Source: Vibrio sp. CDRSL-10 TSBA
GTDB lineage: Bacteria; Pseudomonadota; Gammaproteobacteria; Enterobacterales; Vibrionaceae
Direction: 5' to 3'
Assembly: GCA_039696685.1 (NCBI GenBank)
Contig: CP155566.1
Location: forward strand, 310,001-374,000
DNA: 64,000 nt
Position numbers and translations under genes: made by a program. A model generated the notes under the pieces. It ran no database searches, had not been told where the DNA came from, and saw nothing but the letters and a program-made list of their open reading frames with translations. Positions within the stretch are counted from its first letter, which is position 1; every line of letters starts with the position of its first letter. Positions 19,368 to 28,007 of this stretch are shown here, in pieces.

Positions 19368-22300
19368 GTGGGAAGTAATGTGAGACACCAAATCGAAACG
19401 CAACTGAATAAGCGTATCTTACTCATTGACGGTGGTATGGGTACGATGATTCAGGGCTACAAACTTGAAGAGCAGGATTATCGCGGCGAGCGCTTTGCTG
19501 ACTGGCATTGCGATCTCAAAGGCAACAATGACTTATTGGTACTGACGCAGCCTCAGCTGATTAAAGAAATTCACTCTGCTTATCTGGAAGCCGGCGCGGA
19601 TATTCTGGAAACCAACACATTTAACGCCACTACGATTGCGATGGCCGATTACGACATGCAATCGCTGAGTGAAGAGATTAACTTCGCGGCGGCAAAGTTA
19701 GCCCGTGCCGCCGCCGATGAATGGACCGCTAAGACACCGGATAAGCCACGTTTTGTCGCCGGTGTGCTCGGTCCGACCAACCGGACCTGTTCCATCTCTC
19801 CGGATGTGAATGATCCTGGCTATCGCAACGTTACTTTTGATCAGTTGGTTACGGCTTATTCAGAGTCGACCCGCGCACTGATTAACGGTGGTAGTGACCT
19901 GATTCTTATCGAAACCATATTTGACACTCTGAATGCCAAAGCATGTGCTTTCGCGGTGGCGTCGGTATTTGAAGAAATGGGGATTGAGCTGCCGGTGATG
20001 ATCTCCGGTACCATTACCGATGCTTCCGGCCGGACGCTGTCTGGCCAGACAACAGAAGCATTCTATAATGCGCTGCGTCACGTTCGTCCGATTTCATTTG
20101 GCTTGAACTGTGCGTTGGGCCCGGATGAGCTGCGTCAGTACGTCGAAGAGCTGTCACGTATTTCTGAGTGTTATGTCTCTGCCCACCCGAATGCCGGTCT
20201 GCCAAACGCATTTGGTGAATACGATCTGTCACCGGAAGATATGGCTGAGCACATCTCTGAATGGGCCCAGACCGGTTTCCTTAACCTGGTCGGGGGCTGT
20301 TGTGGTACCACACCCGAACATATTGCGGCGATGGCGCAAGCTGTTGAGGGCGTGACGCCCCGCGCGCTGCCAGAGCTGAATGTGGAATGTCGCCTGTCAG
20401 GCCTTGAGCCGCTCAACATTGCTAAAGAGACACTGTTTGTGAACGTCGGTGAGCGGACCAACGTTACCGGCTCAGCCCGTTTTAAACGCCTGATCAAAGA
20501 AGAGCTGTACGATGAAGCGCTGGATGTTGCGCGTGAGCAGGTGGAAAACGGTGCCCAAATCATCGATATCAACATGGATGAAGGCATGCTGGATGCAGAA
20601 GCCTGTATGGTGCGTTTCCTTAACCTGTGTGCCTCCGAGCCGGAAATTTCTAAGGTTCCGGTCATGGTCGACTCGTCGAAATGGGAGGTTATTGAGGCCG
20701 GCCTGAAATGTATTCAGGGCAAAGGTATCGTGAACTCGATTTCCCTTAAAGAGGGTAAAGAGAAATTCGTTCAGCAGGCTAAGCTGGTTCGTCGCTACGG
20801 CGCGGCGGTGATCGTTATGGCCTTCGACGAAGTCGGTCAGGCTGACACACGAGAGCGCAAGCTGGAAATCTGTACCCGTGCTTACCATATCCTGGTCGAT
20901 GAAGTCGGTTTCCCGCCGGAAGATGTGATTTTTGACCCGAACATCTTTGCGGTCGCGACCGGTATCGATGAACACAATAACTACGCCCTCGACTTTATCA
21001 ATGCCGTGGCTGACATCAAACGCGATCTGCCGCACGCGATGATCTCCGGTGGTGTCTCTAACGTGTCGTTTCTCGTTCCGTGGTAACAACTATGTACGTG
21101 AAGCGATCCACGCCGTGTTCCTGTATCACTGTTTCAAAAACGGTATGGACATGGGCATAGTGAATGCCGGACAGCTTGAGATTTACGATAACGTGCCGGA
21201 CAAACTGCGTGAAGCGGTGGAAGACGTGGTGCTCAACCGTCGTGACGATGGTACCGAGCGTTTGCTGGAAATCGCCGAACAGTACCGCGAAAATGCGGTC
21301 GGCAAGCAGGAAGATGCGTCTGCACAAGAGTGGCGTACCTGGCCGGTCGCCAAGCGCCTTGAGCACGCGTTGGTGAAAGGTATCACTGAATTTATCGTTG
21401 AAGATACTGAAGAAGCTCGCGTCAATGCCAGCAAACCACTGGAAGTGATTGAAGGTCCGCTGATGGACGGCATGAACGTGGTCGGCGATCTGTTTGGTGA
21501 AGGTAAGATGTTCCTGCCGCAGGTGGTAAAATCGGCGCGGGTAATGAAACAGGCGGTGGCGCACCTTGAGCCGTTCATCAATGCTGAAAAACAATCCGGT
21601 TCTTCCAACGGTAAGATTCTGCTCGCCACGGTAAAAGGCGATGTGCATGACATCGGTAAGAATATCGTTGGCGTGGTGCTGCAGTGTAATAACTACGAAA
21701 TCATCGACCTTGGCGTGATGGTACCGTGTGAGACCATCCTCAAAGTCGCCAAAGAAGAGAAGGTGGATATTATCGGCCTGTCCGGTCTGATTACTCCGTC
21801 ACTGGATGAGATGGTGCACGTTGCCAAAGAGATGGAGCGCCAGGGCTTTGATCTGCCGCTGCTGATCGGTGGTGCAACCACCTCGAAAGCGCACACTGCG
21901 GTGAAGATTGAGCAGAACTATCATCAGCCGGTGGTGTACGTGAACAACGCGTCCCGCGCGGTAGGTGTGTGTTCGGCGCTGCTGTCGGAAACGCAGAAGC
22001 CGGCCTTTATCGAAAAGCTGAACCTGGATTACGAGCGTACTCGTGATCAGCACGCGCGTAAGACGCCGAAAAGCCGTCCGGTCACGCTGGAAGAAGCACG
22101 CGCCAATAAAGCGCCGATCGACTGGGACAGCTACACGCCGCCGGTTCCGGCTAAACCGGGTGTGCATGTCTTTGAAGATTTTGATATTGCTACGCTGCGT
22201 CAGTACATCGACTGGACTCCGTTCTTTATGACCTGGTCTCTGATGGGCAAATACCCGGCGATTCTCGAGCACGACGAGGTGGGGGAAGAAGCCAAGCGTC

Positions 22301-23050
22301 TGTTTAAAGATGCCAACGATCTGCTCGATCGGGTTGAACGCGAAGACCTGCTCAAAGCGAGTGGTATGTGTGCCTTGTTTCCCGGCAGCCAGCATTGGTG
22401 ATGATATTGAAGTCTATACCGATGAGTCGCGCAGCGAGGTGGCTCATGTGCTGTATAACCTGCGTCAGCAGACCCTGAAACCGAAAGGTGCTAACTACTG
22501 TCTGGCCGATTACATTGCGCCGAAAGAGAGTGGTAAGCAGGACTGGATTGGTGCGTTTGCGGTGACCGGTGGTATCGGTGAGCGTGAGCTGGCGGATCAG
22601 TACAAGGCGCAGGGCGACGATTATAACGCGATCATGATTCAGGCTGTGGCCGATCGTCTGGCGGAAGCCTTTGCGGAATGCCTGCACGAGAAAGTACGTA
22701 AGGAGATCTGGGGTTATGCGGCCGATGAAAACCTGTCTAACGACGAGCTGATTCGTGAGAAATACCAGGGCATTCGTCCGGCACCGGGTTATCCGGCCTG
22801 TCCTGAGCACACCGAGAAAGGGACGCTGTGGGAAATGCTGAATGTAGAGCAGACGATTGGTATGTCGCTGACCACCAGTTATGCGATGTGGCCGGGCGCT
22901 TCAGTATCTGGCTGGTACTTCTCTCATCCGGACTCGCGTTACTTTGCTATCGCGCAGATTCAGGATGATCAGGTTCAGAGTTACGCTGAGCGTAAGGGCT
23001 GGGATAGTCTGGAAGCTGAAAAATGGCTCGGCCCGAATATTAACGGCTGA
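19368..23050 (+). CDS. metH: Cobalamin-dependent methionine synthase (frameshifted twice in this sequence)
   Basis: Transfers the methyl group of methyltetrahydrofolate via cobalamin to homocysteine, making methionine. Starts at GTG with GAGG 7 nt upstream. In order: homocysteine domain with zinc ligands ([18 protein letters not shown]), pterin domain ([12 protein letters not shown]), cobalamin domain with [11 protein letters not shown] near residue 758, and C-terminal SAM activation domain (PGYPACPEH). Two insertions break the frame. An extra T at 21068-21070 (GTTTC) ends the first piece at VSFLVPW, and an extra T at 22378-22380 (GTTTC) ends the second at PGSQHW. Removing both gives 1226 residues, the usual family length, so I regard the gene as functional and the insertions as probable artefacts. 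Confidence 0.93.
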
Positions 23051-23085
23051 TAAACAGCGATTCCCGGACGGGACAAGCAGCTAAC

Positions 23086-23113
23086 AAAAAGGTCACCCTC
23101 GGGTGACCTTTTT
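23086..23113. terminator. Bidirectional terminator between metH and lysC
   Basis: AAAAAGGTCACC / GGTGACCTTTTT with loop CTCG. A-rich and T-rich flanks allow it to stop metH on the plus strand and lysC on the minus strand. Confidence 0.93.
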
Positions 23114-23138
23114 AATGCCTGAAACTCTTGGGAGAGCA

Positions 23139-24488
23139 TTAACCCTCGAACAGCTCCTGGTGCAGAGTCTGGATGACGTTCTTCGCTACCGGTGAGTCAA
23201 CCAGGAAGCACAGGTTGTGATCGCTCGCGCCGTAACAGATCATACGCAGGTTGAAGTCACCCAGGGTGCTGAATACTTGCTTAGCGTAACCTTTGGTTTC
23301 CATCTGGTTACCGATCAGAGCAACCAGACACAGGTTGTGTTCGACTTCTACCGTACACAGTTGTTCCAGCTCTTCACGAGCGGCCTGATGCAGTTCCGGT
23401 GCACCGCCTGAAGTATCGGTTTTATCCAGAGTCAGGGAAACACTGATTTCTGACGTGGTGATCAGGTCAACCGAGATCTTGTATTTCGCCAGCACTTCAA
23501 ACACTTTCGCCAGGAAGCCGTAAGCATGGAACATCTTGTCGCTGCGCAGGGTCACCATGGTTTGGTTGCAACGCAGTGCCAGAGCACGGAACTGTGGTGA
23601 TTCTTCCACTTGCTGACGAATCCAGGTCCCGCCTTTTTCCGGCTCTTTCGATGAACCGACGAACACAGGAATACCGTGACGAATCGCCGGCACCAGAGTC
23701 GAAGGGTGGAGAATTTTGGCACCGAAGTTGGCCATCTCGGACGCTTCGCTGAAGGTGATTTCCGGAATCGGTGATGCTTTAGGTGCGATACGCGGGTCAG
23801 TGGTGTAAATGCCCGGTACGTCGGTCCAGATCTCAAGGCCGGATGCCTGAACCGCTTCGGCGATCAGCGCCGCTGAGTAGTCACTGCCGCCACGGCCAAG
23901 GGTGGTGGTATTGCCTTGCTCATCGGAACCGATGAAGCCTTGCGTGACGACAACCTGCTTCTCACACAGAGGAACCAGTTTTTCCTGCGCCAGGCGTTTC
24001 ACTTCTTCAACTTGTGCTTCCGCTTTACCGTAGTTGTCGTCGGTACGCAGCACTTCACGGATATCAAAACGCACCGCGTCAACTCCGCGTTCACGCATCA
24101 GCTGAGCCAGGATATGAGTCGACATCAGTTCACCGCATGCCACCAGATGGTCGGTCAGTTTTTTGCTCGACTGGAACGATGCCGCTTCTGCTGCGCTCGC
24201 GACGCTGTCGAGAATAGCGTGTACTTCTTTCTCAACCTTAACCGGCTCCGCCAGTTGGTCGATAATTGCGTTGTGAATGTCCGCCAGCTCTTTGACCACG
24301 GCCAGGCGACGCTCCGCGTCCTGAACACCGTTCGCCAGTTCAACCAGCAGGTTTGTCACGCCCGAGCATGCACTGCTCACCACAAGTTTGGTTTGTGGAT
24401 TCTTCTCGATAATGGCAGAGCAACGGCTCATGGCTTCAAAATTTGCAACGCTTGTTCCGCCAAACTTGGCGACATTGAATGCTCTCAC
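23139..24488 (-). CDS. lysC: Aspartate kinase III, lysine-sensitive
   Basis: Phosphorylates aspartate, the first step towards lysine, methionine and threonine. 449 residues, the size of monofunctional LysC and not of the fused ThrA/MetL kinases. The kinase N-terminus VAKFGGTSVANF and GRGGSDYSAALIAEA are visible, and the C-terminal 150 residues contain the two ACT regulatory domains (SVDLITTSEISVSLTLD, LCLVALIGNQM). Start is GTG at 24488 with GGGAGA 8 nt upstream. Expression is controlled by the lysine riboswitch just upstream, which with ACT-domain feedback gives two layers of lysine control. Confidence 0.95.
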   Translation of the reverse strand: MRAFNVAKFGGTSVANFEAMSRCSAIIEKNPQTKLVVSSACSGVTNLLVELANGVQDAERRLAVVKELADIHNAIIDQLAEPVKVEKEVHAILDSVASAAEAASFQSSKKLTDHLVACGELMSTHILAQLMRERGVDAVRFDIREVLRTDDNYGKAEAQVEEVKRLAQEKLVPLCEKQVVVTQGFIGSDEQGNTTTLGRGGSDYSAALIAEAVQASGLEIWTDVPGIYTTDPRIAPKASPIPEITFSEASEMANFGAKILHPSTLVPAIRHGIPVFVGSSKEPEKGGTWIRQQVEESPQFRALALRCNQTMVTLRSDKMFHAYGFLAKVFEVLAKYKISVDLITTSEISVSLTLDKTDTSGGAPELHQAAREELEQLCTVEVEHNLCLVALIGNQMETKGYAKQVFSTLGDFNLRMICYGASDHNLCFLVDSPVAKNVIQTLHQELFEG

Positions 24489-24567
24489 GGCATTTCTCCC
24501 AGAATTCCAGAAATAAAAATGGTTGGTATTCCAACATCCGATGTTTGAAGAGAGTGTTCTTTAGAGC

Positions 24568-24600
24568 AAAAAAGAGGTGAGACTATGAAAAGATGACCTC
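24568..24600 (-). terminator. Attenuator of the lysC leader
   Basis: On the minus strand GAGGT ... ACCTC followed by six U directly after the riboswitch aptamer. The stem is short with a large loop, and its first arm overlaps the 3' end of the aptamer. That is the layout expected of a lysine-dependent terminator. Confidence 0.65.
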
Positions 24601-24769
24601 AGAAGCTCTTCATCAGCTCGGGGCCGATGACAGTTGAAGGGATTCAGCCCAGTCAACCGACAAATCAAAACCACAATTAAGATTTGTCTCGGCACTACTC
24701 CCCCTGAATATTTTGTTTTGGAGTTGAGGCTCCACAAAATATCTGCCTGGGCAGTGCTCCTCTTCTGCT
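24596..24769 (-). promoter_or_regulatory. Lysine riboswitch (L box)
   Basis: The minus-strand leader of lysC carries conserved lysine-aptamer pieces in the right order: AGAAGAGGAGCACTG, GGGGGAGTAGTGCCGAG, TTGACTGGGCTGAATCC, ACTGTCATCGGCCCCGAG and the closing AGAGCTTCT, which pairs with the 5' strand. High lysine should favour termination at 24568-24600 and lower lysC expression. Confidence 0.88.
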
Positions 24770-24782
24770 AAATAGCTCACAC

Positions 24783-24811
24783 ATTGAACGGGTTTATGCC
24801 GTTAATGTCAA
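24783..24811 (-). promoter_or_regulatory. lysC promoter
   Basis: On the minus strand TTGACA (24806-24811), 17 bases, TTCAAT (24783-24788). The predicted start, near 24776, is immediately before the riboswitch. Confidence 0.75.
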
Positions 24812-24947
24812 TTGTAAATTCTGCATCCGGGCAAAATAATTATTCACTGCGGATGTGACAGGTTCGACCTCCCGACTTATGGCCAATTGTGATAGGGAAT
24901 AATTTGCATTAGTCTTGATATTTCATCCCCCAACGCATGGAGCCAAC

Positions 24948-26069
24948 ATGACTATTCGCAGTTTTATTCCACCCCATCGTATCCTGATGGGCCCCGGACC
25001 TTCTGATATCTCGCCTCAGGTACTGCAGGCGCTGAGTCGTCCGACCGTCGGTCACCTTGACCCGCTGTTTATCACCATGATGGACGAACTCAAACAACTG
25101 CTTAAATATGCGTTTCAGACCGAGAACGAATTTACCATTGCCGTCTCTGCGCCGGGTAGTGCCGGTATGGAAGCCTGCTTCGTCAACCTGGTCGAGCCGG
25201 GCGATAAAGTGATTGTGTGCCGCAATGGTGTGTTTGGTGAGCGGATGCGTGAAAACGTGCAGCGCTGCGGTGGTGAAGTGGTACTGGTTGATGATGAATG
25301 GGGGACGCCAGTCTCGGTGGATAAAGTCGCCGCCGCTATCGAACAGAATCCGGATGCGAAAATTGTCGCGTTTGTGCATGCCGAAACTTCGACCGGTGCC
25401 TGCAGTGATGCCAAAGCGATCGGCCAGCTTGCCAAGCAACACGGTATGCTGACTATTGTTGATGCCGTCACCTCATTGGGTGGTGTACCGCTGCTGGTGG
25501 ATGAATGGCAGCTGGATGCGGTCTATTCCGGCAGTCAGAAATGTCTGTCGTGCGTACCGGGTCTCTCGCCGCTGACCTTTTCTCCGCTGGCGATTGAAAA
25601 AATTCAGACCCGCACGGCACCGATTCAGAGCTGGTTCCTGGATCAAAGCCTGGTGTTGGGTTACTGGAGCGGGCAGGGTAAGCGCAGCTACCACCACACG
25701 GCTCCGGTCAACAGCCTGTACGCGTTACATGAATCTCTGCTGATACTGAAAAATGAAGGGCTGGAGAATGCCTGGGCGCGACACAGCAAAATGCACCAGA
25801 AATTAAAAGCAGGCTTAGAGCAGCTCGGGCTGAGTTTTGTGGTCGATGAAGCGAGTCGTCTGCCGCAGCTGAATGCGGTCTATATTCCTGAGGGCGTTGA
25901 TGATGCCGCGGTACGCAGCTATCTGCTGCAAGAGTACAATCTGGAAATTGGTGCAGGCCTGGGTGCACTGGCGGGTAAAGCATGGCGTATCGGCGTGATG
26001 GGCTATGGCGCCCGCTCTGAGAATATCGCCTTGTGCCTGAAAGCACTCGAAGAAGCTCTGCAACGCTAG
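24948..26069 (+). CDS. Class V aminotransferase (serine/alanine-glyoxylate type)
   Basis: PLP-dependent aminotransferase, probably using glyoxylate or pyruvate as acceptor. 373 residues. Seen: HRILMGPGPSDI at the N-terminus, APGSAGMEA (phosphate-binding turn), VHAETSTGA, VDAVTSLGG with the PLP-binding Asp, and YSGSQKCLS with the Schiff-base Lys. I chose ATG 24948 with GGAG 6 nt upstream; an upstream TTG in frame has no ribosome site. A single gene with its own terminator, between lysC (divergent) and pglL (convergent). The precise substrate cannot be told from motifs. Confidence 0.88.
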   Translation: MTIRSFIPPHRILMGPGPSDISPQVLQALSRPTVGHLDPLFITMMDELKQLLKYAFQTENEFTIAVSAPGSAGMEACFVNLVEPGDKVIVCRNGVFGERMRENVQRCGGEVVLVDDEWGTPVSVDKVAAAIEQNPDAKIVAFVHAETSTGACSDAKAIGQLAKQHGMLTIVDAVTSLGGVPLLVDEWQLDAVYSGSQKCLSCVPGLSPLTFSPLAIEKIQTRTAPIQSWFLDQSLVLGYWSGQGKRSYHHTAPVNSLYALHESLLILKNEGLENAWARHSKMHQKLKAGLEQLGLSFVVDEASRLPQLNAVYIPEGVDDAAVRSYLLQEYNLEIGAGLGALAGKAWRIGVMGYGARSENIALCLKALEEALQR

Positions 26070-26093
26070 TTGGCGTCAGTGTGGCGACAATGA

Positions 26094-26120
26094 AAAAGGT
26101 GGCTTAAGCCACCTTTTTTG
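26094..26120. terminator. Bidirectional terminator, aminotransferase and pglL
   Basis: AAAAAGGTGGCTT / AAGCCACCTTTTTT forms a near-perfect palindrome between two convergent genes. Confidence 0.92.
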
Positions 26121-26129
26121 ATCCAGGTC

Positions 26130-27938
26130 TTATCCGCTGTGCGCATCCGACGAGGTTGTGCTCCCTGAGGATGCGCCTTGACTGAGCGGAGCGGCCGCGG
26201 ATGGTATCGCCGGAGTCTGATACTGGATGTGGCTGAAATCATGGCCCGGGAACAGGAAGCTGGCTTCGGCGCGGATCTGTTCAGCACGGCTGTTATCTCC
26301 CAGTCCCTGATAGGCCAGGATCAGATTACTGTAAAACGCCGGGCGAGGCTTATGCCTGATAATGTCCAGTGACCAGTCGATGTAAGGCTGGATATACTCC
26401 GACTTATGTTGTGCCAGACCTATATTGAGGTAAGTGCTGTACACATCCCAGTCGAAGCGGTCACGCCACACCACAGGGTTGGTGACTTTATCCAGCAGGG
26501 CCGGATTACGTGGCTTGGAGTGCTCAAACTGCATCAGAACGTAGTTAGTGTGCAGCGCACTGAGCATGTAAAACCCGGTCAGTAACGGCAGGATCAGGCT
26601 CAGTACGCGCAGCACCGAACGGCTGATCTTACTAAAACGCACCACATGGAATTTGGCGACACGCAGATCGATCCAGAACAGCAGAATCACGAAGGTGATC
26701 CAGTGAATCGCGGAGTGATAAAACGGATACTCGAGCTGAGTGTGCAGCAGGATCGGCAGTAACAGGGCAAACATCGCCATCCGGGTGCCTTGTTTGGCGG
26801 AGCGGATGCGCAGCAGGAAAAAAGCCGCGGCAATAGCCATACCCAGAACCGGCAGCAGGCCACCTTCGACCCCCCAGTACAGGATTTCGTTGTGCGGATG
26901 GTCCATTGCCGGAAGACCGGCCGGGTATTGCTCATTGAGCTGGTGCTGGCGTGCGGTGTAGAGAATGTAACTGGACTCAAAATCGCCGTAGCCGTAACCG
27001 GTAAACGGCTTTTCGATCAGCATGTCCAGGGTTTGCGGGAAGGTGTAGCGGCGCGGGCTGTCCAGGTCCGCTTTATCCGCAACCTGACTATCGCCGCCCT
27101 GAGAGTACATAGCGCCGATACCAATCAGTATGCCGCCCAGCGTTGCCAGCAGCCAGTTGATAAAGCGCTGGCGTGGTGAGAAACGGTACAGGTAGCGCAG
27201 AATAAGTGCCACACCCAGAATGGCCGACAGCCAGCCGGTGCGTGAGGCAAGAACGATCAGCAGCGGCACTGTCATCAACGGGGTGAGATAAAGCAGGCTC
27301 ACTTCACTGAGGTGTTTGTTGTATTTCTTCGGCTGGCGGGCGAGCAGGTACCCCGACAGCACTAAGCCGGTGGCGAGAAAGCTCGCCATGACGTTAGGCT
27401 GCTGGAAAATGCCATACGGACGATTATCGACTGCATTGTAGCCAAACGGATTGCCTGGCTGCAGCACAAAGTATTGTACCAGGCCGAAGGCGGCCTCAAT
27501 CAAACAGCCGAAGATGATGAACCACAGCAGACGCTGTTTGTGTTTATTACTGAAGTAGAACTGCTGCAGCACAATAAACAGCAGCAAACCGGCCCATAAT
27601 CCGGTCATGCGGCTGATGGCTCCTGACCAGTAGGCATTGGTGTATAACATCGGCAGCGACATAATCACGCTGCAGATCAGCAGGACAATACTCAGCTTGG
27701 AGTAACGCAGCTTACGATAGGAGGCCAGCTGATAAAGGCCAATGGCCAGTGCCACGCTCAGGGTCAGCCAGGTCGCCGGATTAAAAGCCAGCGCCAGCCC
27801 GGAGCCGCCGGGATTGGGCATGAAAAAATGCATGGCGATCAGATAAACAGCGCCCAGCACCATGAGAAAAGGTTTATTCAACGGAGCACGAGGGGCCTGC
27901 GGTTCGAGCTGAGTGCCACTGAGTAACAAGGTTGCCAT
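26130..27938 (-). CDS. pglL: PglL-type O-oligosaccharyltransferase
   Basis: Inner-membrane enzyme that transfers lipid-linked glycans to serine or threonine of exported proteins. 602 residues. About a dozen hydrophobic segments fill the first 430 residues, followed by a soluble C-terminal part. PglL/WaaL/Wzy_C features: the large periplasmic loop with DNRPYGIFQQPNVMAS, and MDHPHNEILYWGVEGG with conserved His. The C-terminus is rich in Ser/Thr/Pro/Ala. V. cholerae has a proven O-oligosaccharyltransferase of this type that I recall next to uvrA. Substrates here are unknown. The MSHA pilins encoded 18 kb away are an obvious but unproven candidate; a type IV pilin is modified in several relatives. 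Confidence 0.85.
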   Translation of the reverse strand: MATLLLSGTQLEPQAPRAPLNKPFLMVLGAVYLIAMHFFMPNPGGSGLALAFNPATWLTLSVALAIGLYQLASYRKLRYSKLSIVLLICSVIMSLPMLYTNAYWSGAISRMTGLWAGLLLFIVLQQFYFSNKHKQRLLWFIIFGCLIEAAFGLVQYFVLQPGNPFGYNAVDNRPYGIFQQPNVMASFLATGLVLSGYLLARQPKKYNKHLSEVSLLYLTPLMTVPLLIVLASRTGWLSAILGVALILRYLYRFSPRQRFINWLLATLGGILIGIGAMYSQGGDSQVADKADLDSPRRYTFPQTLDMLIEKPFTGYGYGDFESSYILYTARQHQLNEQYPAGLPAMDHPHNEILYWGVEGGLLPVLGMAIAAAFFLLRIRSAKQGTRMAMFALLLPILLHTQLEYPFYHSAIHWITFVILLFWIDLRVAKFHVVRFSKISRSVLRVLSLILPLLTGFYMLSALHTNYVLMQFEHSKPRNPALLDKVTNPVVWRDRFDWDVYSTYLNIGLAQHKSEYIQPYIDWSLDIIRHKPRPAFYSNLILAYQGLGDNSRAEQIRAEASFLFPGHDFSHIQYQTPAIPSAAAPLSQGASSGSTTSSDAHSG

Positions 27939-27957
27939 AACGTCTCACTAGTAAACG

Positions 27958-27990
27958 AAAAAAGAAACCAGCGGATGGCGCTGGTTTCTT
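27958..27990 (-). terminator. Terminator of uvrA
   Basis: Perfect 12-bp stem AAGAAACCAGCG / CGCTGGTTTCTT with a 5-nt loop, followed on the minus strand by a run of U. It lies just after the uvrA stop and before pglL, so pglL probably has its own promoter. Confidence 0.9.
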
Positions 27991-28007
27991 CACTTTAGCG
28001 CTTTTTT

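Noticed and set aside
21068..22400. metH split into three genuine genes
   Set aside because: Removing one base at each of two sites gives a single protein of family length with continuous domains. Both sites have the same GTTTC form as the other insertions.
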